This document shows positions 10,487 to 19,333 of a DNA stretch of 51,981 nt, piece by piece. Where the stretch lies: positions 1 to 51,981 of the forward strand of contig JAUZRK010000008.1 in NCBI GenBank assembly GCA_030950485.1, in the 5' to 3' direction. Source of the stretch: Candidatus Dojkabacteria bacterium. Lineage in GTDB: Bacteria; Patescibacteriota; Dojkabacteria; J137. The notes under the pieces were generated by a model. That model worked only from the letters and a program-made list of their open reading frames with translations, did no database searches and was not told the origin of the DNA. Each line of letters starts with the position of its first letter. The stretch's first letter is position 1. Both the position numbers and the translations under genes were made by a program.

Positions 10487-10606
10487 ATGGCCACAAAGGA
10501 CAAAAAGAAAAGTCCAAAAGATACAGCTGCAAAAGCACCTAAAGGTGCAAAAGCTGCAAAGGAAGCAAGAAAAGCAAAGAAAGCAAAAAAAGCTAGCAAG
10601 AAGTAG
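10487..10606 (+). CDS. 39-aa Lys/Ala-rich basic protein
   Basis: ATG to TAG, 39 residues, almost entirely Lys and Ala with a few Ser, Thr, Pro, Gly, Arg and Asp; about 18 lysines and no aromatic residue. Repeats of AKKAKKA type resemble histone H1/HU-tail-like or ribosome-associated basic peptides. The run of GCA/AAA codons without stops, its own ATG and the terminator right after it support a real gene. Binding to DNA or RNA is inference from charge only. It is divergent from marR and convergent with dnaK. Confidence 0.6.
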   Translation: MATKDKKKSPKDTAAKAPKGAKAAKEARKAKKAKKASKK

Positions 10607-10627
10607 AAATCTAAGCTATACGAAAAT

Positions 10628-10650
10628 AAGGGCAGGTTAAACCTGCCCTT
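10628..10650. terminator. Terminator between the basic peptide gene and dnaK
   Basis: AAGGGCAGGT pairs perfectly with ACCTGCCCTT across a 3-nt loop. Read on the minus strand (dnaK) the stem is followed by ATTTTCG; on the plus strand it is followed by AGAAAAAATT. It lies between two convergent stop codons. Confidence 0.8.
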
Positions 10651-10672
10651 AGAAAAAATTCATATATGCTTA

Positions 10673-12613
10673 CTATTTATCTTTATCAGCATCATCTACA
10701 ACTTCGCCTTCTTCGGCATCTTTAGATTTATCTTCATTAGAATCTGAATCATTTTTCTCACCTGACCCATCAGCTGATGTATCATTAGCTTCTTCAGATT
10801 GATACAATTTTCCACTAACCTCTTGCATCTTAGTCATTAACTCTTCTGTCTTTGACTTTAATGAATCATTATCAAGCTCTTCCTTAGCCAATTCTTCCTT
10901 AAGTTCTTTTGATTTAGCCTCTAGATCATTTTTATCAGCTTCTTCTAATTTTTCACCATTATCTCTAATTAGTTTTTCAGTTTGGAAGACTAAAGTATCA
11001 GCTTCATTTCTAATTTTTAATTTTTCTACCTCTTCTTTGTCTTTAGCCTCATTTTCGGCAGCTTCTTTTACAAGTTTATCTATTTCATCTCGCTCCATTT
11101 GTGTTGAAGCAGTAATTGTAAGATCTTTTTCCTTTCCAGTACCTTTATCTTTAGCCTTTACGTTTAAAATTCCGTTAGCATCAAGTTTGAAAGTAATTTC
11201 AAATTGAGGAATACCCCTTGCTGCTGGTGGAATATCTTCTAATCTAAATGTTCCAAGAACTTTATTGTCTTTTGCTAAAGGTCTTTCTCCTTGAAGAACT
11301 TTTACATCTATTGCCGGTTGATTATCAACAGCTGTTGTAAATCTATCTTCATTTTTCTCTGTTGGAATTGTTGTGTTTCTTGGAATTAATACATGCATTT
11401 GTCCTGCGTTTACTTCAATTCCTAAAGAAAGTGGAGTTACGTCTAATAGAGTAATATCATCCACACTTGAATCTCCAGATAAAACAGCTCCTTGAAGAGC
11501 AGCTCCAACTGATACAACTTCGTCAGGATTTACACTTTGATTAGATTTCTTTCCAAAATATTCATTAACCTTTGAAATAACTAAAGGCATTCTAGTCATT
11601 CCTCCGACCATTACAATTTCGTGAATGTCAGATTTTGATACGTTTGCATCTTTAATAGCTTTACTTACAGCTTCAAATGTTTTGTCTACTAAATGACCAA
11701 CTAACTTTTCTAAATCTGATTTAGTCATAGTTTTTTTTAAGTGCTTTGGTCCCTTACTGTCAGCTGTAATATACGGAAGGTTAATTTCAGTTTGTTCACT
11801 ACTAGATAAAGCAATTTTAGCCTTTTCAGCAGCTTCTTTTAATCTTTGTAATGCAGCCGGATCATTTTTCAGGTCGATTCCTTGCTCATTCTTAAATTCA
11901 GAAACTAGGTGATCAATAATAGCTTGATCGAAATCATCTCCACCAAGGTGAGTATCACCAGCAGTAGATAAAACTTCATAAACTCCGTCACCTATTTCTA
12001 GAATAGATACATCGAATGTACCACCACCTAGGTCATAAACAGCAATAGTTTGACCTCCCTTTTTATCTAATCCATAAGCGATAGCTGCTGCTGTCGGCTC
12101 ATTAATAATTCTTTTTACGTCTAAACCTGCAATTCTTCCTGCATTTTTTGTAGCTTGTCTTTGTGCATCGTCAAAGTAAGCAGGAACTGTAATTACGGCT
12201 TCTGTAACTGACTCGCCAAGGAAAGCCTCTGCGTCAGATTTAATTTTTGCTAAAATCTTAGCAGAAATGACTTCTGGAGTGATCCATTTATCTCCCATCT
12301 GTATCTCAACTCCTCCCTTTTCACTTCTTTGAATATTAAAAGGTAAAAGTGAAACATCTCTTTGAACTGAATCATCTTCGAACTTTCTACCTATTAATCT
12401 TTTAATTGAATAAAAAGTCTGCTCTGGATTAGTAACCATCTGATTTTTAGCTGTAATTCCAACTATCTCAGATTTATTATCTACATCTAAAGCAACTACT
12501 GAAGGAATAATTCGACTTCCCTCTTTACTTGTAATTACCTCTGGTTTTCCTGCTTGAACAAAAGAAACTACAGAGTTGGTTGTACCAAGATCGATACCAA
12601 TAACTTTTCCCAT
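10673..12613 (-). CDS. dnaK: DnaK, Hsp70 chaperone
   Basis: Hsp70 ATPase that holds and refolds client proteins with DnaJ and GrpE. The 646-aa product starts MGKVIGIDLGTTNSVVS and carries the other Hsp70 signatures: VYDLGGGTFDVSIL and the IVMVGGMTRMP motif, then the beta-sandwich substrate domain (LLDVTPLSLGIE) and a helical lid. The C-terminal ~35 residues are Asp/Glu/Ser/Lys-rich and lack the EEVD-like tail. The gene stands alone; dnaJ and grpE are not adjacent. A TTGACA/TATACT promoter overlapped by a CIRCE-like repeat lies about 75-105 nt upstream, so heat-shock control by HrcA is expected. Confidence 0.98.
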   Translation of the reverse strand: MGKVIGIDLGTTNSVVSFVQAGKPEVITSKEGSRIIPSVVALDVDNKSEIVGITAKNQMVTNPEQTFYSIKRLIGRKFEDDSVQRDVSLLPFNIQRSEKGGVEIQMGDKWITPEVISAKILAKIKSDAEAFLGESVTEAVITVPAYFDDAQRQATKNAGRIAGLDVKRIINEPTAAAIAYGLDKKGGQTIAVYDLGGGTFDVSILEIGDGVYEVLSTAGDTHLGGDDFDQAIIDHLVSEFKNEQGIDLKNDPAALQRLKEAAEKAKIALSSSEQTEINLPYITADSKGPKHLKKTMTKSDLEKLVGHLVDKTFEAVSKAIKDANVSKSDIHEIVMVGGMTRMPLVISKVNEYFGKKSNQSVNPDEVVSVGAALQGAVLSGDSSVDDITLLDVTPLSLGIEVNAGQMHVLIPRNTTIPTEKNEDRFTTAVDNQPAIDVKVLQGERPLAKDNKVLGTFRLEDIPPAARGIPQFEITFKLDANGILNVKAKDKGTGKEKDLTITASTQMERDEIDKLVKEAAENEAKDKEEVEKLKIRNEADTLVFQTEKLIRDNGEKLEEADKNDLEAKSKELKEELAKEELDNDSLKSKTEELMTKMQEVSGKLYQSEEANDTSADGSGEKNDSDSNEDKSKDAEEGEVVDDADKDK

Positions 12614-12678
12614 ATTAATTAATTTAAAAATTTAAATTATTTATCTAAACTATAAAAGCTAGACTTTTTTATACTTAA

Positions 12679-12705
12679 TTAGCACTTAAAGTATAAGTCT
12701 GCTAA
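12679..12705 (-). promoter_or_regulatory. CIRCE-like operator of dnaK
   Basis: Plus strand: TTAGCACTT, 9 nt, GTCTGCTAA. The consensus HrcA operator is TTAGCACTC-N9-GAGTGCTAA, so the left arm has one mismatch, the right arm two, and the spacer length is exact. It overlaps the -10 box and spacer of the dnaK promoter. Confidence 0.8.
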
Positions 12706-12718
12706 TTATTATTGTCAA
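12690..12718 (-). promoter_or_regulatory. Sigma-70-type promoter of dnaK
   Basis: Minus strand TTGACA (12713-12718), exactly 17 nt, TATACT (12690-12695). The -10 lies within the CIRCE-like repeat, giving a simple repression geometry. The leader to the ATG at 12613 is about 70 nt. Confidence 0.8.
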
Positions 12719-12817
12719 GACTTTCAGCTTAGTTTTATATTGCATTTATATCTAAACTAATTTAAGCTGACATGTATAACTGAATAGTTACTATTTTATA
12801 TATTTAATATAAGTTTA

Positions 12818-13780
12818 ATGAAAAAATTACTAATAGTAGTAATAGTCTTAGTCGTAATCTTAGGAGCGGCAACAACTGGAGCATATTTCTACGCTTCATC
12901 TAACGTAGAGACAAATGCACTTAAAGCTAACCTTAAAGAGTTAGAAACATCAGAGTACACATCAATTTTAGAAGCAACACAAACTGTAACAGCAGAAACT
13001 TCAGTAAGTTTTCCTTTATTTTTACCCGAGGCAATAAGCGAGGAAACTGTTTCTACTACAAAATATGTAGCTCACATCGAAGCTGATAAAGCTTCAAAAG
13101 TTAGTATAGATGAAAATGGTGATGAAATAAGTGGTAGCAAGAAAGAAGATGATATTGCTACATTTGTTGAAGAAGACAGCCCAATCAAGAGCTACGCTAC
13201 ATGGGAAAATCTTATCAACGATGGAAAATACGAATTAAAAGAGACTAAATTTAATGGAGAGGATGTTTGGGCTTTCCAAATGGAAGATGAAACATTAACA
13301 GAAGAATATTTACCACCATTGCTTAAAGGATTTTCAGAAGCAACAGACTCATTTGATTTAGGAATCGATGGTGTTCAAATTGCATCTGCAACTCCAGTAT
13401 ACGAAGGATCATTTATTTTCGACATATATGTTGGAAAGGATGACTATGTATTAAAACAAGTGAATGGAGCAATGACAGATGATGTTAGATTCGAGATTGA
13501 ATACGAAGGACCTGGAATTGATCAGACTTACGCAGCATTTGAGCAAATAAATGCAGCTATTGAACAAGGAGCAATTGATCCAAATGCTGAAATAGATGCA
13601 CAAACAGAATATGTTCTAGCTTTACTTCAATCATTTGATGGTGACATCCCTGAACCAGTAGCAACAATTACTCTTTCAGATGTTACAATTGAATTCGCTA
13701 TTGATAAATTTGAATTAAAAGATGGTAAATCAATGCCAACAAATCCGTTAGCTCTATGGATTGCAATGTTAATTGGTTAG
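12818..13780 (+). CDS. Membrane-anchored hypothetical protein
   Basis: 320 aa. An N-terminal hydrophobic segment (MKKLLIVVIVLVVILGAA, about residues 1-25) acts as signal anchor, leaving an extracytoplasmic domain rich in Glu, Asp, Thr and Ala. Strand-like alternation and a C-terminal part with repeated short beta segments suggest a beta-rich lipoprotein-type fold, but I see no lipobox cysteine and recognise no family. It starts divergently from dnaK. A TAATAT box sits 7 nt before the ATG. It ends at a strong terminator shared with pheT. Confidence 0.6.
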   Translation: MKKLLIVVIVLVVILGAATTGAYFYASSNVETNALKANLKELETSEYTSILEATQTVTAETSVSFPLFLPEAISEETVSTTKYVAHIEADKASKVSIDENGDEISGSKKEDDIATFVEEDSPIKSYATWENLINDGKYELKETKFNGEDVWAFQMEDETLTEEYLPPLLKGFSEATDSFDLGIDGVQIASATPVYEGSFIFDIYVGKDDYVLKQVNGAMTDDVRFEIEYEGPGIDQTYAAFEQINAAIEQGAIDPNAEIDAQTEYVLALLQSFDGDIPEPVATITLSDVTIEFAIDKFELKDGKSMPTNPLALWIAMLIG

Positions 13781-13800
13781 TATAAAAAGTATTAACTTAT

Positions 13801-13838
13801 AAAAAAAAAGACCGCTTTTAATGCGGTCTTTTTTTTTT
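13801..13838. terminator. Bidirectional intrinsic terminator
   Basis: An A run, then GACCGC, a 7-nt loop, GCGGTC and a run of T residues. The A and T runs extend the stem and provide a U tail in both directions. It sits between the convergent stops at 13780 and 13851. Confidence 0.9.
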
Positions 13839-13850
13839 ATAAGTAACTCT

Positions 13851-15839
13851 CTACTTAAATATATTTTTATGTATTTCTTTTGCTTCTGGATCTGTTAACC
13901 CAAAGTATGTAACTCTTACTGTATATTTTGTATCCTTACCTTCTTCTTTATATATATCTGCAACTTCCCAAGACCAAATATTATCTTCAGTTTTTAATAT
14001 TTCTTCTACGTATGAATTAATATTATTATTTTCATTTAATACTATATTTGTATCTAGACTTACTAATTTCTGATTTATTTCAATTGAAGAATTAATAGCA
14101 TCAGAGTTAGATAATATATTATCTATAAGATCTAAATCTATCTCTGCTACGCTTGATTTTGAAACTAATTTCTCATTTGATAAATAAATAATACCTATAG
14201 CTACTTTCTTACTATCAGCCAAGACATTTATTTCCCAAATTGATTTAGGATGAGCAGTGTTTGGTATGAGTTCAGTTTTCTCAGAATAACTTACCTTTGC
14301 TATCCCTAATGACCTTAATAGAGTTTCAACTTCTAACCTTAATTCATCTACATTATCGCTTGAAATTGCAATTGCTAAAGAATAATTCTCCTTAAACTCA
14401 GAATTAATTTCTCTAAAAGCCTTACCTATTTCAAAGATGTAGGCTGGATTTATATTATTTTTAGAATATTCTTCAAGCTGACCAAATAGATTTGAAATTA
14501 TAGTCTGTCTTAGAATTGGAACACCTTCATTAATTGAATTTTGAACTTTTATAGAACTACCTTCTCGATAGTTAGAATTACTATTTTTTTCCTCATCAAC
14601 TAATACCCAAGATCTCACCTCATCAAAACCATTTGATGTTAAATGGCTATAAATTGAATCCATAAGTTTAATATGTGAAGGTGTAGTTTCTTTTACTACT
14701 CTTAATGTAAGATCATCAGTTGGAATTTTGTAAAAGCCTTTTAATCTGATGATTTCTTCAAAAACATCTTCTTCCTGCTCAACATCTAATCTGTTTAGAG
14801 GTCTCTTAACTTTTATAAGATTATTTTCTTCATTAACTATCTCAAATCCAAGTCTAGTTAGGTAAGTTTTAGATTCATCATAGGTAATCTTAATACCTGC
14901 AATTTGCTGCACTTTATCAAGATCAACTTGAATAATGTCTCTTTCACTATTAACTCCTTCTCCCCTCCATTCATATAAATTTGAAGTTACACTACCTCCA
15001 CAATGTTTTAGAATTAAATTTGTTAACATTTCGAAAGCATAATCAATTCCTTCAGGGTCTAAATATTTTTCTAGTCTTGCACCAGCTTCAGTTCTAATGT
15101 TTAATCTTCTACCATTTCTTCTAATTAAACCTGGATCATACACTCCAATTTCGATAATTATATTTTTTGAATTCATATCAATTGCAGGCTTAGTACCTCC
15201 GATAATACCTAAAGACATTGCTTCTCCGCCTTCTGAGATTAATAATGATTCATTATTTAATTCAACTTCTTCTCCATTTAAAGTCTTAATCTTCTTATAC
15301 TTTGCTGGATCTATTTCCCATGTTAACCCCTCTGAACCCATTTTATCTATGTCAAATGCATGCGAAGGAAAAGCTGTTTGAAGCATTACATAATTAGTTA
15401 TATCTACAAGATTATTAATAGAATTTATTTCATAAAGCTCAAGATATTCTTTTAACCAGGCTGGAGACTCCTTTACTGTTATTCCTTCGATCTTTATTGC
15501 AAGTACTCTTTTTACAGCGTCCTTTGCTTTAACTTCTATTGGTAAATTTTTTAATGATTCATTTTTATGAGATTCTAGATTCCAATTTCTTTCAATTGAG
15601 TCATCTAACTTAATGTCGTAATAAGCAGATAGTTCTTTTGCAAGACCAATTATTCCGAAAAGGTCTGCTCTATTTTGTCTAACTTCTAAATCTAAAAAGT
15701 TATCCTTCTCCCCGTTATACTCAACCTCTAAAAATTTATCGATCATAAATCCTATTTCAGTATAAATATCCGCAGCTTTTCTTGCATCATCTTTAAGATC
15801 TGGAAGATATTTTTTTAGTTGAGAGTATAAAACATTCAT
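13851..15839 (-). CDS. pheT: Phenylalanyl-tRNA synthetase beta subunit, lacking the EMAP domain
   Basis: The beta subunit of the (alpha-beta)2 synthetase that charges tRNA-Phe. At 662 aa it is about 130 shorter than the common bacterial form. The N-terminus passes directly from YTEIGFMIDKFLEVEYNGE to FLDLEVRQNRADLFGIIGLA, so the tRNA-binding EMAP/OB insertion normally found at about residues 40-150 is missing. The B3/B4 editing region, B5 domain and the C-terminal anticodon-binding (FDX-ACB) domain are present. pheS is not in the window. The gene follows recO by 27 nt on the same strand. Confidence 0.93.
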   Translation of the reverse strand: MNVLYSQLKKYLPDLKDDARKAADIYTEIGFMIDKFLEVEYNGEKDNFLDLEVRQNRADLFGIIGLAKELSAYYDIKLDDSIERNWNLESHKNESLKNLPIEVKAKDAVKRVLAIKIEGITVKESPAWLKEYLELYEINSINNLVDITNYVMLQTAFPSHAFDIDKMGSEGLTWEIDPAKYKKIKTLNGEEVELNNESLLISEGGEAMSLGIIGGTKPAIDMNSKNIIIEIGVYDPGLIRRNGRRLNIRTEAGARLEKYLDPEGIDYAFEMLTNLILKHCGGSVTSNLYEWRGEGVNSERDIIQVDLDKVQQIAGIKITYDESKTYLTRLGFEIVNEENNLIKVKRPLNRLDVEQEEDVFEEIIRLKGFYKIPTDDLTLRVVKETTPSHIKLMDSIYSHLTSNGFDEVRSWVLVDEEKNSNSNYREGSSIKVQNSINEGVPILRQTIISNLFGQLEEYSKNNINPAYIFEIGKAFREINSEFKENYSLAIAISSDNVDELRLEVETLLRSLGIAKVSYSEKTELIPNTAHPKSIWEINVLADSKKVAIGIIYLSNEKLVSKSSVAEIDLDLIDNILSNSDAINSSIEINQKLVSLDTNIVLNENNNINSYVEEILKTEDNIWSWEVADIYKEEGKDTKYTVRVTYFGLTDPEAKEIHKNIFK

Positions 15840-15866
15840 TTTTAATATTTGATATGTAATTTAGTT

Positions 15867-16598
15867 TTAAGCGAGGATTTGGTAAAGAATCTTTTTACTT
15901 TTAAGTTCTCTTTCCGTTACCAGTTCAATCCAATCTAGATGTAATTTTAGCATCTTTACTATTTCTTGTTGACTTAAATTTATTAATAATAACTTTGTAA
16001 ACTTCTCATTTAAGATAAATCGTTGAGTCTTGTAAATTCTTGAACTAATTTTTTCTAAGTTAATAATCTCAGATTTTTCGCTATATCCGATTCTTCCTGG
16101 AATTATATATGCGTTATCAGAATTTAATTCTCTTTCAGATTCTATACTAATGTCTAAATTAGAAATATTTCCCGAAAGCTGTAAAAGTTTAAGCAAAAAA
16201 ACACTTACAGAAAATGCTTTATTAGTTACATCTACATTTAAAAGGTCATAAACAAGGGTAAAAACTTCAGGATCCTTATTTTCTTCAAATATGAAAAAAT
16301 TTAAAACTTCACAAACAAATTGTAGAAAAACTAGACTATTATAGTCCTTCTTCCATTGAACGAATTCATTAAGAATTTTCACCTCTCCAATAATAGGTAC
16401 TGCGTAACCTTTTGTAATATTCATACTAATATGATTTCCTAAATCTATAGCATGTGACTTTCTACTAGTACTTTTTTTTATACCTTTTGCTAGAAGCGAC
16501 TCTTTTTCACCATTGTTATTTATAATTACAACTACTTTGTCTGTATCCTTTGAATTGTAGAGTCTATAGACTATACCCGATGTTAAATGTAGTCTCAT
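15867..16598 (-). CDS. recO: RecO-like DNA repair protein
   Basis: 243 aa, the RecO length. The first ~80 residues match the OB-fold of RecO: strands around GIVYRLYNSKDTDKVVVIIN and the pattern LLAKGIKKSTSRKSHAIDLGN, corresponding to the conserved KG-(x)n-Ser-Lys stretch. The rest is helical. The four-cysteine zinc motif found in many RecO proteins is not seen. RecO mediates RecA loading in the RecF pathway. Sequence similarity is modest, so the name is likely but not certain. It is upstream of pheT in a probable two-gene operon. Confidence 0.7.
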   Translation of the reverse strand: MRLHLTSGIVYRLYNSKDTDKVVVIINNNGEKESLLAKGIKKSTSRKSHAIDLGNHISMNITKGYAVPIIGEVKILNEFVQWKKDYNSLVFLQFVCEVLNFFIFEENKDPEVFTLVYDLLNVDVTNKAFSVSVFLLKLLQLSGNISNLDISIESERELNSDNAYIIPGRIGYSEKSEIINLEKISSRIYKTQRFILNEKFTKLLLINLSQQEIVKMLKLHLDWIELVTERELKSKKILYQILA

Positions 16599-16798
16599 TA
16601 ATCTAAGTATAAAGTTAAAAGTTAAAAGTCTCCAATGAAAGATTATATAGTAATTTTATAAACTCACATCTATATTCATCTACACATATGATTAAATATT
16701 TTTAGTTTTTTTATAAATTTTAGAATTTATATTTTTAATTCTTAATTCCTATTATGCTAAACTTGAATGTAATTTTATTATTAAGTTTAATAGACAAA

Positions 16799-17326
16799 AT
16801 GAAATATAGAAAGTACTTAACAATTTTAATTCCTTTTATTGCTGTTTTATTTATAGTTCTAATTAGTAGTAAAGATAATTCTAATACCAGAGAGAAAGAA
16901 GATAATACTGAAGAAATAAGTGTTCCTGATAGTTTTCTTGCTCTTGAATTTGTAGAAAATCCTGAAACGGTTGAAGGTAGAATTGCAGAGTTAACAACAA
17001 CAACAAGATTACCTGGAGATGAGAATGGTGAATCAGTTGAAACTGGGGATTCATTAAAAGTATTTTATAGAGGTTGGGAAGCTCAGACTGGAGTTGTTTT
17101 TGATGAATCATTTAATCACGACATTTATACATACGGATTCCCTTTTATCGCTGGTAAAGGCGTAATACAAGGTTGGAGCGAAGGTGTTATAGGTATGAAA
17201 GAAGGTGAAGTTAGAAGAGTGTATATTCCTTCATCGCTAGCATATGATTTTGATCCAACTAGTCCTCTTAATGGAAAAGATCTAATATTTGATATTGAAT
17301 TAATCAGTATTGATAAGGCATTGTAG
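16799..17326 (+). CDS. Membrane-anchored FKBP-type peptidyl-prolyl isomerase
   Basis: The product has an N-terminal anchor (MKYRKYLTILIPFIAVLFIV) and an FKBP domain over the last ~110 residues: GDSLKVFYRGW, a TGVVFDESF strand-turn, FIAGKGVIQGWSEGVIGMKEGEVRRVYIPSSLAY, and a final LIFDIELISI strand. This is the classical FKBP active-site arrangement, so it probably assists folding of exported proteins outside the membrane. An in-frame ATG at 16754 would add 15 hydrophobic residues; I prefer 16799 because the sequence from there looks like a normal signal anchor. lepB follows after about 58 nt. Confidence 0.88.
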   Translation: MKYRKYLTILIPFIAVLFIVLISSKDNSNTREKEDNTEEISVPDSFLALEFVENPETVEGRIAELTTTTRLPGDENGESVETGDSLKVFYRGWEAQTGVVFDESFNHDIYTYGFPFIAGKGVIQGWSEGVIGMKEGEVRRVYIPSSLAYDFDPTSPLNGKDLIFDIELISIDKAL

Positions 17327-17384
17327 AATAAAATTGATAAGCTCTAATAATTGGCGTAAGATATTTTGTAGATAACAAGATTAA

Positions 17385-18197
17385 ATGGATACTATTTTAA
17401 ATAATCCTAATAATCAGAGCGGAGCAAATCCGACTGGGGTGAATAATCAAACAACTATGCCTACTATTGGTAGTTTATCTACTAATAATCAGACTGAGAG
17501 TAATATAGTACAGCCGCAAAATAATGATATGAGGAAGAAAGAATCTAATGATGAGAAGCTGGAATATATAGATCAATCAGAAAATCCCTTTTTTCAAGAG
17601 CCTGAAGACAAGAAGAAGAAAAATGTCTTGGTAGATATCTTACAATCTGTTGTAATAGCTTTATCACTTTCAATTTTTCTATATTTATTCATATTAACTC
17701 CGAATCAAGTAGACGGTCCGTCAATGGAGCCTAATTTTTATACTGGTCAACTACTTTTCACAAGTAAATTACATCAATGGTTTGATGGTACTAGTATAGG
17801 AGAGGCAACAGGACTTGAATACAATAGAGGTGATGTTATTGTCTTTCAAAAGCCTGGTTTATCTGATTTTATTAAAAGAATAATAGCAGAGCCTGGAGAT
17901 ACTATTCGATTAGAGGATGGTAAGTACTATGTAAATGGAAAACTTTATAAAGAAAACTATGAATTAGATAATGACCAGAAAAGAGATGGGAGTTTTATGG
18001 TAGATGGAGGACCTGCAAAAACTGTTCCTGCTGATTATTACTTTGTTTCAGGAGATCACAGAGATGTAAGTTTTGATTCTAGAGAATTAGGTTGGATAAA
18101 GAGAGATTGGATAAAAGGAAGAGTGATTTTTAGATTCTGGCCAATAGATAAGTTTGGCTTTATTGGTAACGGGGATCACGAATTTATTGATGTTTAA
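17385..18197 (+). CDS. lepB: Signal peptidase I
   Basis: The serine protease that removes signal peptides from exported proteins. 270 aa: a long Asn/Gln/Thr-rich cytoplasmic tail (residues 1-80), one TM segment (about 83-105), then the catalytic domain. The nucleophile lies in GPSMEPNF (Ser113) and the general-base lysine in FIKRIIAEPGDTI (Lys164); VSGDHRDVSFDSRELGWI is the conserved box E. The 80-residue low-complexity N-terminal tail is unusual. The many secreted proteins in this window are likely substrates. It lies in a co-directional run with FKBP, the PsbP-like and glutaredoxin-like genes. Confidence 0.96.
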   Translation: MDTILNNPNNQSGANPTGVNNQTTMPTIGSLSTNNQTESNIVQPQNNDMRKKESNDEKLEYIDQSENPFFQEPEDKKKKNVLVDILQSVVIALSLSIFLYLFILTPNQVDGPSMEPNFYTGQLLFTSKLHQWFDGTSIGEATGLEYNRGDVIVFQKPGLSDFIKRIIAEPGDTIRLEDGKYYVNGKLYKENYELDNDQKRDGSFMVDGGPAKTVPADYYFVSGDHRDVSFDSRELGWIKRDWIKGRVIFRFWPIDKFGFIGNGDHEFIDV

Positions 18198-18212
18198 ATC
18201 TTTATAATAAAT

Positions 18213-18857
18213 ATGGAAGAGCAAGAAAAAGTTACCAAATCAGAAACAGAAGTCTTAGAAAAAAAAGCAATAAGAATAAATCCTAAATCACCTGTATTCG
18301 TAGTTAGTATTATACTTCTAGTTCTAACAATCATTTTAGGTATTGCATTAGCTTTTTACTTAAACCAAGGTACAAAACTAGAACATGAAGTTTTAAGTAG
18401 TTATGAGAAAGTAAAAAAACCTTCAAATATAGATTTCACTTCTTATGATGGTGATGCCTTCAAGATAGAATATCCGTCTGAATGGAAGAGTGAAGACTTA
18501 TTTACTACATACTATTTTGTAGATGAGTCTGGATATCCTAGCTCTAATATTATTGTACAAAATAATGCTATTGGTTTTGACCAATATATGAAATTATCTG
18601 TTGATCAGATTGACTCTGGAGAGTTTTTAAAAGGTACTAAAGTTATAGACCAGAATGAAGTAGAGATAAATAACAAGAAAGCAGGTAGAATAAGATATGA
18701 AGCAGATGTTTTTGGACAAGAATTGATTTTTGATGGAGTTTTTATTATCGAAGACGGGAAAACTTATTTATTAACTTTTGGTGATAAAAAAGATAGTTAT
18801 GAAGATTCAGTTGAGATATTTGATTATATGATTAGTACATTTGAGATTAAAGATTAA
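18213..18857 (+). CDS. Membrane-anchored PsbP/DcrB-like protein
   Basis: 214 aa. Charged N-terminus, one TM segment at about residues 28-50 (VFVVSIILLVLTIILGIAL), then an extracytoplasmic domain opening with FTSYDGDAFKIEYPSEW, the hallmark of PsbP-like and DcrB-like folds, and closing with strands ending in a helix (SVEIFDYMISTFEI). Such domains are common in lipoproteins and anchored proteins of unknown role. It lies 15 nt after lepB and 17 nt before the glutaredoxin-like gene, so co-transcription is likely. Confidence 0.7.
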   Translation: MEEQEKVTKSETEVLEKKAIRINPKSPVFVVSIILLVLTIILGIALAFYLNQGTKLEHEVLSSYEKVKKPSNIDFTSYDGDAFKIEYPSEWKSEDLFTTYYFVDESGYPSSNIIVQNNAIGFDQYMKLSVDQIDSGEFLKGTKVIDQNEVEINNKKAGRIRYEADVFGQELIFDGVFIIEDGKTYLLTFGDKKDSYEDSVEIFDYMISTFEIKD

Positions 18858-18874
18858 CTTATTATTTTGATTTA

Positions 18875-19171
18875 ATGGATAGAAGTTTTAGTAGTGCAGG
18901 AAATATAGTCATTTATTCGACAGGCTGGTCTAGTGATTGTAGAAGAGTAAAAATGTTTATGGATGAGTTAAATGTTGTATATCAAGAAATTAACATAGAC
19001 GAAGATGAGGATGCAGCCCAGGAAGTTGAGGGAATTAACGCTGGAGCTAGAAGTGTACCTACGATTGTTTTCTCTGACAATAGTACTTTAACAGAACCAT
19101 CAAGAGAAGAATTAATTTCAAAATTAGTGGATTTAGGTTTAATAGAAGATACCTCTGAAGGTAAGTCGTAA
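18875..19171 (+). CDS. Glutaredoxin-like protein with SxxC active site
   Basis: 98 aa with a thioredoxin fold of the glutaredoxin/mycoredoxin type: strand VIYSTGW, active-site loop, helix, EINIDEDEDAA, and the cis-proline loop RSVPTIVFSD. The usual W-C-x-x-C reads W18-S-S-D-C22, so the nucleophilic first cysteine is serine and only the second remains. Ordinary dithiol reduction should not be possible; it might be a divergent binding protein or use Cys22 alone. It is last in the FKBP-lepB run. Confidence 0.8.
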   Translation: MDRSFSSAGNIVIYSTGWSSDCRRVKMFMDELNVVYQEINIDEDEDAAQEVEGINAGARSVPTIVFSDNSTLTEPSREELISKLVDLGLIEDTSEGKS

Positions 19172-19333
19172 ATTAAGGAGCTATAGGGTAAATACTGAAA
19201 TTTAATTATCTAATTATATAGTTAAAGTAGGCGAAGAATTCAATTGTAAAGCTTTACTTAAAAATTTTAAACACATTAAGAACACTCAACTAAATCTTAA
19301 TTTACAATTTTTAAATTTTTATTCTTAAAAAAA

